DNA of 64,000 nucleotides from Siphlonurus alternatus (Eukaryota; Arthropoda; Insecta; Ephemeroptera; Siphlonuridae). The position numbers and the translations under genes are program-made. Under the pieces are notes generated by a model. The model searched no databases. It saw only the letters and a program-made list of their open reading frames with translations, and had not been told where the DNA came from. Position 1 is the stretch's first letter. Every line of letters starts with the position of its first letter. Of the stretch, positions 10,105 to 20,237 are shown one piece after another. The stretch lies in the NCBI GenBank assembly GCA_949825025.1, contig OX463778.1, forward strand, positions 40,129,194-40,193,193. Reading direction: 5' to 3'.

Positions 10105-13100
10105 CTGCAACACAACACAGTGGTTAACGGAAAAGTCACACCAAGCATCTTATCACACTGGTCATCTTTCAAAGGAGGGGAACGGCTTCAGCTTATATAT
10201 TTTTATAATTTTATTGATCACAATGATTATCAACGTGGAGCCTGCAACATTTAATATTTTCTTGCAGCTCAAGATTAACATCATTGCATAATTTTAAATA
10301 CTGTATTTTAAGTACTAGAATTCGAGGAGAATGTAACATTTTTGGGGGTAAAAAATTAGATTTGACAACATCAACGAAATAATAAAAAAATAAAATTTGT
10401 AGCTGTTTTTTTGCTTTAAGTACTGTATCTTGTTAAAAAAAAAAAAAAAAGGCAATGGTTTATTTTTGATACTCCTCCCACTATACATCTGCATATCTGC
10501 ATAGTGTTAATTTTTAGAATACATATCTGAATTGCATGGCACTTCAGTAGTTATAAAAATAAAAATTTAAGCACACCAAATATAAGCAGTTGATAAACAA
10601 ATAAGTGTTTAATTTTTTATCTCCAAACCGAGACTTTAAAATCATGAAACATGTTACAACCTCTCTCTCACTCACCCACTCCTCACCAAAACTTGCTAGA
10701 CCGTAGCATACATTATAGTTTAATTGTGAAAGGAATTGGCATACAATTTTCTTGCGCAAGCTAGGCAATGGTGGTGGCCCTTTTGTCCTTGAGCACCGAC
10801 CTGCGATGGTGAGTCTCTGCAGCAAGGAGGCGTCCTCAGCAGCGAGGCCCTCGACTCGCAGCCCACACTCCGCCATCCAGTCCTCGGGGATCACCGGACG
10901 CGTCAGAGCTATGAACTGCTCCAGCGGACACTGGAACGAGCAGCCCGGCAGCTGCAGCGGGAACGGATCTCGCTGGGTCTCGTTGCGAAGAAGGACCTGC
11001 AGAGGCGGAATGTCAGAACTTTTGAGATTACCGCTAAATTGTTGTAAATTGATGGTTTTGCTTTATAATTATTGCATCTAGTTTGAAGCAATTTCTACAG
11101 CAGTCGAGATAATCTAATTCTGTACTGCTGAGATAGCTCAATTTTGTTATTGTGTTTGACTTGAATTTCTAAATTTTTGCATTTTATTTTTAACTTAAAT
11201 TTTTTAAAAAAAATAAAACTATTGGATTGGTACTTAATAAATAAAAAAAGAAGAAAATAAATTAATAACATCTTACAGAAAATGATTAATTGGAAACCTA
11301 AATTTTTGATACTTATTAGCAGGGATCGGATGCGGATGCAGATGCAAGATGCACACGGATGCGCAAAAATGGGCTTGCATCCGCATCCGTGCATCCCAGA
11401 GGCACGGGAAAAAATTAATGCATCTGGATGCGCATCCCAGATGCATGGAAAATAAATTTGCATCCGGATGCGCATCCCAGATGCATGAAAAATAAATTTG
11501 CATCCGGATGCGCATCCATGGATGCACGAAAAATTAATTTGCATCCGGATGCGCATCTTGGATGCACGAAAAAAACGCGTGCATCCCTTATTAGTATTGT
11601 GAACCAATACCTAGTTCAATAATTTTTACACTAGAAGAAGACTGCTTACCGACACAGCATAGTCTCCTTGGGGAGACTTGTGCAGCTGAACCAAGATGGC
11701 TGACGTGTAGGGTGGTGTCTGGGGGTCAAAGACTCCGAGGGTCATCAGCAGGTTGGACACTGTGGTGTCGTGAGCAGAATACATGAAGAGCTTGCGGTCA
11801 GGGGTTAAGGAGCCCTTGCTCTTCTCCTGCATGTGCTGCACTAATTCCCCCAGCAGGGGTCCTGCACAAAAATTAACGAGAGCATTTATTGTCCTGCACA
11901 AAAATTAACGAGAGCATTTATTAACTAGTTCCAATGTATACAAGAGTCATCAGCATCACAGGGAGTAAACAGAGATAAAAATCTACAACTATACATGTTT
12001 GCTGTACTAAAAATAAAATAAAATTACAGTGCATTACGATGCAAATAGTAACCTCAGAATTAAAGTAGCTACATACATAATAATATAGAGTATTACCGTA
12101 TACACATACATAATAAAATACACAAATTTTAGAATGGAACCTCATCTTTTCAGACAAGATTTCATTTATAGCTTAAGGCCTATTATTTAAAATAAATGAA
12201 GTATCTGTCAAGAGGGCTTAAACATAGTGGAGGGAGAGATGACCATACCCCTCCCCACTCTTACACTGGAAGATGCTTGGTCATTAACAAAAAGTAAAAA
12301 AAAAAAGAAAAAAAAAGTAAAACAACAAAACCCAATTGCCATTTACCTCCTTTGAGTCTCTGCAGCTCCTTGGTGTAGGCGGCCAGCGTGAAACTGAAGG
12401 CGGACAGCTCGCTCATTTTGTCTGGATACACTTTCTTGACCCACTCAGGCAGCTCAAGCTTCTTCAGACTCTACCAATCATAATCAGTATCAACAATTGT
12501 CCAATATTATAGGCTTGTATTAAGTCAAATATTTTACTATATAGTTTTATAAAATTATAATTTTATTGAAAGAAAAGGATAAACAGCCCGTAAAAATGCA
12601 AATTACATGTATCGAAAGATGATAAATGCTATTTTCATAGCGGCCGTAGAAAAATAATAATATAGCCAAAATTGCGCAGTTTGATGTGGCTGGTCCACAG
12701 CAAACTTGATTGTTATTATAACTTTACTTGCAAGCAGAGATACGTAATAAAGCGACGATTTTCATAATAAATAAAAAATTATAATTTTGTAAAAATAATC
12801 AGCGTAATTCAATGACACTAAAAAATGCAGTTACTGTAATGAGAAGTGTGGATACAGTATCTTAATTTCTAAATAACTCTGTCATAAATCATGCCCAATT
12901 TTGCTATCTGGCATGTATATGTTTAACTTGAGAGTAACTGACATATACACAAGACACAAGAGTGTCTCCTCACCTCAATATAAAATGTGTTGTAGAGGTA
13001 CTGTAGCTTGACAAGGTCACGGATTTCCTCTCCAGAGTGTTCTGTTAAGTAGTCATAAAGCTCATGATTTTGTTCGTTAATGCGACGTATTTCAGGAGAG

Positions 13101-14953
13101 TCCATAGCTCGCTTGAATTCTTCATCATACCTTGGGCATGGATGCTTCATAGCCAGCAGCTGAAAATTAATACAGTAAAAAAAAGTGTTTTTACTAAAAT
13201 TTAAAAAAAAATATACTTTATGCAAGAAGACTTACATTGTCCAGTTTCTCGGGGACTGTGTGTACGGGAATGGGCTGCCAGCGAAGGCCAGGTTCCCAGC
13301 TTGACGTTGGTGGGTACAATCCCGCCAGATCACTCTCTGCACTCATGAGTGTGCGGTCAACATCAGTGCTCCGAATCAACACGTCATTCATGTTGTAGGT
13401 GTTTGGCAGGAGATTTCCATAGCGTAGTCGTAGGTACCGACCCAGCTGAAAGTGCTGCTGCTTCCCAAGCTGTCAGTATGAAAAATAATAATCATGATTA
13501 CTGTACATAATTAATATTCTAATTATTCTAATTTTCTACTCCAAGTTTTGTAAACTTACATCAGTAAGCTGTCCTAATCCTTCAGGCCAGTAACTCATAT
13601 TTTTATAAGGATCATTTGGATACAGGTCAATAGGATTACGATCTCCGTGTCTAAAAACCTACAAGACACAAAATAAATTAACAATACATACTTTTATTAT
13701 CCTTTACAAAATTATATACACATCATAACTTTACTATGTTAATAATATTGTGTATAGAGGACAGTAATACTGTAAGTATACTGCATGCATATCAGTTATG
13801 TATGTCATATCCTTTTCTATGGATATATATTATATGTACCATTATAGCTACAACAATACAGGCTGCAGTCCATAACTGGTTGTGAGATCCGAACCAGCTG
13901 TCAACTAAATAAGGACTTCATTGCACAATTTCAAATTACAGACAGCCTCTCTGTTGATGCTTGGTTGTGAGAGGTTAGGAAGTTTGGTTAGCAGCATGGA
14001 GTAATAAACCCTGTTCTATACCACACTATTTTACTCCAGATCAGAGGGTAGGATAGGAAGAACAGTGCAGATGATATCATGTTTTTTTGTTTGTAGATGT
14101 GCTCAGACTCAAAGCATAACTGGCAGGGCTTACGAACAGACCTATAACCTATAAAGAAGGAACGCAAACATGGGTGCCGTTATCTATTACCGTTGAATGG
14201 GTTTCGGCAAATGTGTCTTCATTATTCCATGGTTAGCAGCCTCTCACAAACTGGGAATCTTCAGATCCTATAGCTGGTCCTGCTTGTCAACCTTCATCAG
14301 GCACGGATCCAAGGGGGGGGGGGGGGGGGGGGGGGGGCGATGGGGGCAACCGCCCTCCAAAAAGTTCCCAAGATACATTGAAGGTGTTATCAATCCCCGC
14401 CCGTCGCCCCCCTCCCACTCAAAATTTTAACATTTCGGGATAGGGCACCGCCCCCCCCCCCCCCCTAAAGCCGCGCGCTGGAGAGCTAGATCCGCCCCTG
14501 ACCCCCCCCCCCCCCCCCCCCTTGAATAATTTTGTTCTGTATCGGCTCCTGATCTTCACAACATAGATGCGGACTGCTTCACAACTGTCATAACCGGGTA
14601 ACAGACAGCATGCAGCCACAGTATGCATCTATGTTTATGCACATGAATTGCATGATACAGTACAGTACACTGTACAGTATTATATTTTATGCAATAATGA
14701 TAGGTCCGGTACCCCCGGTATATATGCATACATATATAATATGCATAAATATGTTGTCTAAAGCATTAATTTTTTTTTTAAGCAATGCCAGTTTATGCAG
14801 TATAATACTTACAATATTCACGAGAACTACAGACTCTACATCATCGAATTTATCATCTTCTGATAAGGCTGAAGCCGAATCTAGTAAACTGACTGATGCA
14901 CAGTAAATCATTAACAGCCATAATTTCATTTGGCAGTTTTGGCACTGAGCCAT
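9983..14953 (-). CDS. ACP2: Lysosomal/prostatic-type histidine acid phosphatase, membrane anchored (8 exons, 437 aa)
   Basis: The coding exons, in order, are 14953-14813, 13658-13560, 13469-13236, 13159-12974, 12470-12347, 11861-11650, 10996-10801 and 10104-9983. All junctions are GT-AG and the phases close to one 437-codon frame. Histidine acid phosphatases hydrolyse phosphomonoesters at acid pH through a phosphohistidine. Visible hallmarks are an N-terminal signal peptide ([16 protein letters not shown]), RHGDRNP at 50-56 with nucleophile His51, [12 protein letters not shown] at 113-124, the catalytic HD pair in YSAHDTTV (His292-Asp293), and the family C-terminal block [13 protein letters not shown]...RPVIPEDW. 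Near the end a hydrophobic helix (about 398-419) is followed by a short cytosolic tail containing YRPL, a YxxPhi motif expected to direct endocytosis and lysosomal delivery. N-glycosylation sequons occur at Asn67 (NMS) and Asn337 (NET). The length matches membrane-bound ACP2 (about 423 aa). The symbol is by family; the ACP2/ACP3/ACP4 split is vertebrate, so strict orthology is not claimed. Confidence 0.93.
10801..10996 (-). CDS. ACP2: Acid phosphatase exon 7
   Basis: [20 protein letters not shown], then [18 protein letters not shown] and [10 protein letters not shown]. It contains conserved Cys positions and the LPGC...CPL...PEDW signature, plus the NET sequon. It ends in phase 1. Confidence 0.95.
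11328..11592. repeat. 40-bp GGATGC-based minisatellite in an acid phosphatase intron
   Basis: Units beginning CATCCGGATGCGCATC start at 11421, 11461, 11501 and 11542, with a partial unit at 11582, giving a period of 40-41 bp. The spacer is an A/T-rich GAAAAATAAATTTG. Each unit contains the palindrome GCATCCGGATGC. The left edge (11328-11395) is a denser mix of GGATGCAGATGC words. It lies between exons 7 and 6 and appears non-coding. Confidence 0.92.
11650..11861 (-). CDS. ACP2: Acid phosphatase exon 6 (HD catalytic motif)
   Basis: [20 protein letters not shown], then the active-site block [18 protein letters not shown], then [15 protein letters not shown] to YAVS. His-Asp of HDTT is the proton-donor pair of the family. 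GC-rich relative to the introns. Confidence 0.95.
12347..12470 (-). CDS. ACP2: Acid phosphatase exon 5
   Basis: [20 protein letters not shown] to KELQRLKG. This matches the family region with LPxW and a helical segment before the HD motif. It ends in phase 1 with donor GTAAAT. Confidence 0.92.
12974..13159 (-). CDS. ACP2: Acid phosphatase exon 4
   Basis: 62 codons, [20 protein letters not shown] to [13 protein letters not shown] is a family block. The acceptor is TTTTCAG, the donor GTGAGG, and the phase is 0 at both ends. Confidence 0.93.
13236..13469 (-). CDS. ACP2: Acid phosphatase exon 3
   Basis: 78 codons, [18 protein letters not shown] to TVPEKLDN. It contains [14 protein letters not shown], in which the Arg of RST is a conserved phosphate-binding residue of the family, and the family block [10 protein letters not shown]. 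The flanking introns are short (90 and 76 bp). Confidence 0.94.
13560..13658 (-). CDS. ACP2: Acid phosphatase exon 2 (RHGDR catalytic motif)
   Basis: 33 codons from [20 protein letters not shown] to GLGQLTD. It contains the catalytic RHGxRxP signature and the N-glycosylation sequon NMS. The acceptor is TTGTAG, the donor GTAAGT, and both ends are phase 0. Confidence 0.93.
14298..14500. mobile_element. hAT-type MITE of the CAGGGGCGGATC family (reverse orientation)
   Basis: The right end TAGATCCGCCCCTG is the reverse complement of CAGGGGCGGATCTA. The left end CAGGCACGGATCCAAGG is a degraded opposite terminus. Internal segments (AATGTTAAAATTTTGAGTG read on the minus strand, and CAATGTAT) match the better preserved copy at 18499. 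Long G and C runs flank the core. No clear target duplication remains. It sits in the 1154-bp intron between acid phosphatase exons 1 and 2. Confidence 0.78.
14501..14521. repeat. Poly(C) tract
   Basis: A C-run of about 20 immediately outside the MITE end. Together with runs at 14314-14337 and 14451-14465 it makes this intron capable of quadruplex formation. Confidence 0.85.
14813..14953 (-). CDS. ACP2: Acid phosphatase exon 1 (signal peptide)
   Basis: The ATG at 14951-14953 has A at -3 and G at +4. Residues 1-47 read [20 protein letters not shown] and continue to [10 protein letters not shown] second in-frame Met9 begins a more typical signal peptide ([21 protein letters not shown]) and could be the real start. 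The donor is GTAAGT and the exon ends in phase 0. Confidence 0.85.
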
Positions 14954-15391
14954 TATTTTTATTGATGATTTTTCCTAGTTGAAACACTCAAAGTTTACAG
15001 CATTTTACTTTTTGTTGAAATCGTGCTAGCAAACATCAGCACATTTTATGAGATTGTACAGCTTCTGCAACACTTTTAATGACTTTTAATAAATCTCACA
15101 CAACTTGTGTGATTTGATAATTTTGATGCCTTGCCAGCTGCTTGATTATGATAAAATAAAATAAATTATTTTATGATAAAATAAAATAATAGGATAAAAG
15201 CACAGATAAAAGTTAAAAGTCAACAGTCAACAGTCCGACTGCAAGTAAAAAGTTGAAGTAGTTGAACTTCTTCCGATAGATGTCTAAAAATGGGAAAGAT
15301 ATGAAAATTAAGACATTTTTTTTACAATAGATGGCACGGCACTCAATTTTTTTGTAAAATTCGTCTAAAACTCGCGGTTTTAGTGGTCTAA
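14954..15391. promoter_or_regulatory. Upstream region of the acid phosphatase
   Basis: This is the presumed 5' UTR and promoter side of the minus-strand gene, AT-rich and without a recognisable TATA box or CpG island. The region from about 15150 contains an ATAAAATAAAAT repeat. Assignment as promoter rests only on position. Confidence 0.3.
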
Positions 15392-15409
15392 CTTGTCCAA
15401 AAATTAGAG

Positions 15410-15925
15410 TAGTGGTCATGATTTGACCACCTAAAATGAGTGGTCAGACCACTAGATTTAGTGGTAGGACCACTAAATTTAGTGGTAGGACCACTAAATC
15501 TAGTGGTAGAGCCTAGTGGTAGTGGTCAGACCATGTGGTAGCCTTAGTGGTAGGACCACTAGACTAAGTGGTACGTAGGACCTAAGTGGTAGTGGTCAGA
15601 TCTAGTGGTAGTGGTCACACCAAGTGGTAGCTTTAGTGGTAGAACCACTAGACTAAGTGGTAGGACCTAAGTGGTAGTGGTCAGATCTAGTGGTAGTGGT
15701 CAGATTAAGTGGTAGGACCTAAGTGGTAGTGGTCAGATCTAGTGGTAGTGGTCACATCAAGTGGTAGCCTTAGTGGTAGGACCACTAGACTAAGTGGTAG
15801 GACCTAAGTGGTAGTGGTCAGACTAAGTGGTAGTGGTCAGACTAAGTGGTAGCCTTAGTGGTAGGACCACTATAAGACTAAGTGGTAGGACCTAAGTGGT
15901 AGTGGTCAGAGTGTTAGCCTAAGTG
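15410..15925. repeat. Left TAGTGGT array
   Basis: Dense, irregular tandem words TAGTGGTAGGACCACTAGAC and AAGTGGTAGTGGTCAGA. Higher-order units of roughly 60-110 bp recur, such as the stretch beginning CCTTAGTGGTAGGACCACTA at 15543, 15769 and 15852. Many words are themselves palindromic (TAGTGGT...ACCACTA). Confidence 0.95.
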
Positions 15926-16067
15926 ATAAGAGGTGTGTAATATTTTTATTACTTATTAATTGTTGGGGTATGGAGTTTCATGGCTTGCAAATACATACTG
16001 CACTGACCGTCCTGATCAACTGAGGATTTCCACGGTTCCCTCAGTCTCGATCACCTCTAACGCGTAA

Positions 16068-16278
16068 CAGGCGGCGCGCATCAGATCCAGAAAAATTTTT
16101 GGGGCAGGGGGGGGGAGGCGGGGGCAGGGCGGGGACGGCTGCAAAATTTGGAAGAGGGGCCGGGGCCGGGCTACCGAAAATGTTTAAAAAATTTAAGTGG
16201 GGGAAACGCTTTATATATTGCCCATGTTAAATCCAAAATTTTGGGGGGAGGGGCACCCTCCCCCTGGATTCGCGCCTG
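16068..16278. mobile_element. Degraded hAT-type MITE, G-rich
   Basis: The right end GGATTCGCGCCTG is identical to the right end of the intact copy at 18499. The left end contains ATCAGATCCAG. The body is G-rich, with a CCATGTTAAATCCAAAATTT segment like the family core. No target duplication is detected. It is inserted within the TAGTGGT element. Confidence 0.7.
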
Positions 16279-16387
16279 CCGTGGCCGCACCATATAAATA
16301 TATCCGTTGTCAATAAAAAAAAAAAAAATTGACCACTTAATTATCTAGTGGTCAGATTTTTTACCACTGAGCTCAGTGGTCACTCTA

Positions 16388-16430
16388 GAGCGCATGCGCA
16401 ACGTCACGTGATAAAGAAACATCATGGCGT
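16388..16430 (+). promoter_or_regulatory. Promoter-like block: NRF-1-like palindrome, CACGTGA box and ATGGCG start-like site
   Basis: GCGCATGCGCA (16390-16400) matches the NRF-1 consensus core. TCACGTGA (16404-16411) is an E-box palindrome. CATCATGGCGTCG follows at 16420-16432, resembling a YY1-type initiator with an ATG. The three are packed within 45 bp in otherwise AT-rich DNA. Promoter activity is inferred, not shown. The ATG frame closes after 13 codons unless spliced. Confidence 0.4.
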
Positions 16431-16979
16431 CGCACACACGAGGTCGAGCAAAGTGCGAGCTCTGAAAAACGTATTATCAAGCTGTTTTATGTCAGATAAG
16501 TACCTTTTTAGTACATAAAACGTGTTATGAAATGTTCTTTTGTTAAGTTCTCGTTACTTTGTGTTGAATAATTTGTTCCAGGTTATAGCCTTAAACAGTC
16601 AATGATTGTCGGCTTCCTTTGGGACATGACAAAAATATCGCCGGAACATATTTCGCTGGTTGGTAATTATTCTTCAAAAACTTGCATGCTTTATAATTAT
16701 TATTATATTTCTTTTGTATTGTAATTTTATTAATGTTATAATAATAAACATGAAAAATTCTCTCTCAGTGCATGCCTTTTTGTCGTTTTCTTGTACACAC
16801 GCATGTATAATATATATGTATCATTTTTACCTTGAATTAAGTGAAATAATTTACTTATTCAAGGTAGAAATGTGAAATAATAATTTTATTACATGTTGTA
16901 GCTATTTTTTCCACTGTCTGAGGCTGAAGAAAGTGCTAACTGCTTCGTGATATACGGCGTGTGATCACCATCTACTAAC

Positions 16980-17245
16980 GATTTTTTGACCACTAATAGA
17001 CCACGGCGCTACCACTAGAGCGTGACCACTAGAATTGACCACTAGAGCGTGACCACTAGAATTGACCACTAGAGTGACCACTAGGGTGACCACTAGGGTG
17101 ACCACTAGGGCGGGCCGGTGACCACTAGGGTGACCACTAGGGTGACCACTAGGGTGACCACTAGAATTGACCACTTAATCCCTGACCATGACCACTGGCC
17201 AATCTACCACTAAGCAGTGGTCAAACGCTTGACCACTGCGGATTT
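16980..17245. repeat. Right ACCACTA array
   Basis: Tandem GACCACTAGAGCGT and GACCACTAGGGT units with a period of 12-24 bp, in reverse orientation to the left array. Confidence 0.94.
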
Positions 17246-17255
17246 TTTGGACAAG

Positions 17256-18498
17256 GGTTTGTTTAAAATTTGTACCGGAGACGACAATAGATTATATACA
17301 TTTTTTTTTTTAATTATTATTCATTACATAAATATAATATTACATTTTATAGATTACAAAAATTTTGTTTACCACCTCAATGAATTATGAATTCACTCGC
17401 AAAAATTTCAATATTTTTTTTCGGAAAAACGCGGCTCCGTATTTTTTTTTTTTTTTTTTTTTCATTTGAAAATCCATTAAAGAATTCATCATAGATTACG
17501 TACGTATTTTTAATTGGTACCATAGTTCAGACGAAGTTGGAGTAAAAAGCTGTTTTCTGTTCCATATATAATTAGGATGCATCATGTTAAAGGCCTCCGA
17601 AACACCAATTAACTTTGGGATTTTTTTTGTGGTGAAGCTATTAATTTGAGATGGAATTTTTTGGTTTTCATTTCTCAATAGAAGGCAGGTGGCAGGTTAA
17701 ACTATTTTTAGAAAACAAAATATTCCAAAAAATAAAATCGCTCACTCTGCTTTAATTCAATAGTAATATTAGTAATATTTATGAAACATTTTAATTATTA
17801 CAATTAATTTAAGGTATGCATATATTATATGAATTAATTTACCGATCCGATATGGCATATTTTGATGTTATATAGGTTAATTATTCCTATTTTGGACAAT
17901 TAAAATGTTAAATTGTGAAATATATAATTGTAGTACTCTTTTGACATATATTATAAAATATTTTAAAATATAATTTTATTGAATTTGTTAGATTTGTTGT
18001 ATTTTCAGGTACGTACGCCATTATATATATAATAATTAAGTGCGCGGGTAGCTTTTCGAATTTACACCAGTCTAGATTATAGTTCTTGTACAAGGTCCCT
18101 CTACATATTATGTAGAGGGACCTTGGTTCTTGTAGAATATCAACGTGGAAATTATTTGAGCGCCTTAATTGTATTGTGGCTGCATGTGTACAGCTCTCTA
18201 TATATTCAGAACGTACCATGGAAAAATTATTTTTAATTAAATTGTTGACTATCTTTATATAAAGAGCATCAGCCTTATTCAGTATATTTGTTTCCTAGCT
18301 CAATAGTATTTTTTCTCCAATCATAATTAATTATGTATACAGTATGATTTTTAGAAATTTGTTTTGTAGAGTAAGTGCTTGCAAAGATTTCTAAACATTT
18401 TAACAAAGCATTTCCCCATATTCCTATCTTTATATAGTTTATATAATTTAAATGTGATTGAACTATAGTTATAAGGAGTGATAAATTTGTTTTTCAAC
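17256..18498. other. AT-rich intergenic sequence
   Basis: No gene. It contains T-runs (17438-17462) and the small hairpin listed next. Confidence 0.4.
18091..18125. repeat. Perfect 15-bp hairpin
   Basis: CAAGGTCCCTCTACA, five-base spacer TATTA, then the exact complement TGTAGAGGGACCTTG. The stem is perfect but short, and no function is assigned. Confidence 0.9.
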
Positions 18499-18685
18499 CA
18501 GGGGCGGATCCAGCCCGCGGTTTTGGGGGGAGGGGGGGGGCGGTGCCCTATCCCGCAATGTTAAATTTTGGAGTGGGAGGGGGGGCGATGGGTGGGGGGT
18601 GGTAATACCTTCAATGTATTTTGGGACCTTTGGGGGGGGGGGGGGCGATCGCCCCCATCGCCCCCCCCCCTTGGATTCGCGCCTG
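18499..18685. mobile_element. hAT-type MITE with perfect 8-bp target duplication
   Basis: The element starts CAGGGGCGGATCCAG and ends CTTGGATTCGCGCCTG. TTTTCAAC flanks it on both sides (18491-18498 and 18686-18693), an exact 8-bp duplication as expected for hAT insertion. It is 187 bp with long G/C runs and no ORF. It is the best preserved of the three copies in this window. Confidence 0.92.
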
Positions 18686-18995
18686 TTTTCAACATTATAA
18701 AATGTTAGTTAAATTTGTATAAATCTTATAAGGTTGGTCGACAACTTAATTTAACAAAAAGCACATAATATATTAATTATCACAACGTTAATTTAATTAA
18801 ATAATTACAAAACTAGGCAGTGTATAATTTAATTATTATAATTTATTATGGTTTTATTAAAATATTATAATGAATTATTCAAATTTCTATACAATCATAA
18901 TGAAATTATACCATACTTTTTTTTAAGGGGTGTTTTTGTGTATACATATATATTTATAAAACAAATTATATACATTATTATAAAAAATAAAGTAA

Positions 18996-19483
18996 TGGGG
19001 TACTGACCGGTATTTGAGTTAGCAATACTAGTAAAAATTATTGTGAATTCTATGAAGAACGAGCCCTATTAGAGCATTCTACGACAATTTGCTGATTTTT
19101 TATGAATTTTTAAAAGTTTTTTTGATGACGTCATACCATTGAATCTCAAATGGGGAAATGCATCAGTTAACATTGCTAAAATGAAAAGTTATTGATGTAG
19201 GAATTTGAAACCTTCATTATCGTGATTCTAGTACCTGAAAACCTTGCAAATGAAGTTTTGGTTACATTTCAATATTATAAGTATGGGATTTGGCAATGTT
19301 AACTTATATATTTTCCCATTTAAGATTCAATGCTATGACGTCATTTTTGAGAGGTTTTAAAAATTCATATAAAATCAGGAAATTGTCGTAGAATGCTGTA
19401 ATAGGGCTTGTTCTTCATGAAATTCTCGTGCCTTTTGAAATGTTGACAAAAACTTGAAAAATTTTTTTTTGGTCAGTACCCCA
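18996..19483. mobile_element. Foldback MITE with TGGGGTACTGACC ends
   Basis: The left end TGGGGTACTGACC pairs with the right end GGTCAGTACCCCA. GTAA flanks both sides (18992-18995, 19484-19487). The arms match over long diverged stretches, such as GAGCCCTATTAGAGCATTCTACGACAATTT against the complement in 19380-19410, and both carry GATGACGTCAT or ATGACGTCAT. It is 488 bp, with no ORF. Confidence 0.82.
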
Positions 19484-20237
19484 GTAAAGTAATTTGTTAA
19501 CAGTAAATTGGTAACTAATAGCACATTAAATTAATTATAATTTTGTTATGCATTTATTTTTATTACATTTTATGCCATATATATATATATAAAAAAGCTT
19601 CCATCGTACTTGGATAGTTTTACTTAATATTCCATGTATATATTTTTTTATATGTATGTGTTTGTTTGGTGTAAAGAGAAAAGTTAGAAAACACGATATT
19701 AAAAATTCATCGGCTGAAGATAAATAATAACATCAAAGGGGGTCCCGCTTGTGAGAAGAGAGCTAACCAGCCAACCAGACATTCTTGAGAAAAAGCTCGA
19801 GATGATCGAGGTGGTGCTGGCGAAAATGTGAGCAGTATGAAAGTTGAGAAAACTTTTAGACGTCGCCGCCGACCTGTCAAAGTACATTGTGGTTTTTGTA
19901 TTCAAATATTTAATTCAAATATTATAACAAGACTTTTATTTTTTTTTTAATCAAAATGCTATTCGGAATTAAAATAAAATAATAATATAATAATATGAAC
20001 CCGGTGGATATATTTTGTTTAGTAATTTTAATAAAAATTATAATAAATGCTCATGTGATGGACAACAAACATGAAATATTTTATTACATAAGTTTAATGT
20101 AAATTAATACAGATTTTAAACGTATAATAGAAAAGTCTAAAAAAAAAAAATCAGATTTACAATATTTTGCTCCATTAATTTATATATTATACATTAATTT
20201 CCACAAACAGAAGGAAATAAAAAAGATACCATGCACT
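19484..20237. other. AT-rich intergenic sequence
   Basis: A GC-richer patch around 19735-19880 is seen, without a convincing gene. Confidence 0.35.

Larger units (their letters stand above)
15392..17255. mobile_element. Composite element with opposed TAGTGGT arrays (about 1.86 kb)
   Basis: Short inverted termini, CTTGTCCAAAAAT at 15392 and ATTTTTTGGACAAG ending 17255, bracket two arrays of the same word in opposite orientation: TAGTGGT/GTGGTAGG on the left (about 15410-15925) and GACCACTAG on the right (about 16980-17245). The roughly 1-kb centre contains a hAT-type MITE, a third small TGGTC patch (16330-16385), a promoter-like block and AT-rich DNA. No transposase is seen. Opposed subterminal arrays are known from foldback-type and some cut-and-paste transposons; the superfamily is not assigned. 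Confidence 0.6.

Noticed and set aside
16965..17174. Open frame encoding SGHPSGHP-like repeats on the minus strand
   Set aside because: It is a direct translation of the ACCACTAGGGTG tandem array.
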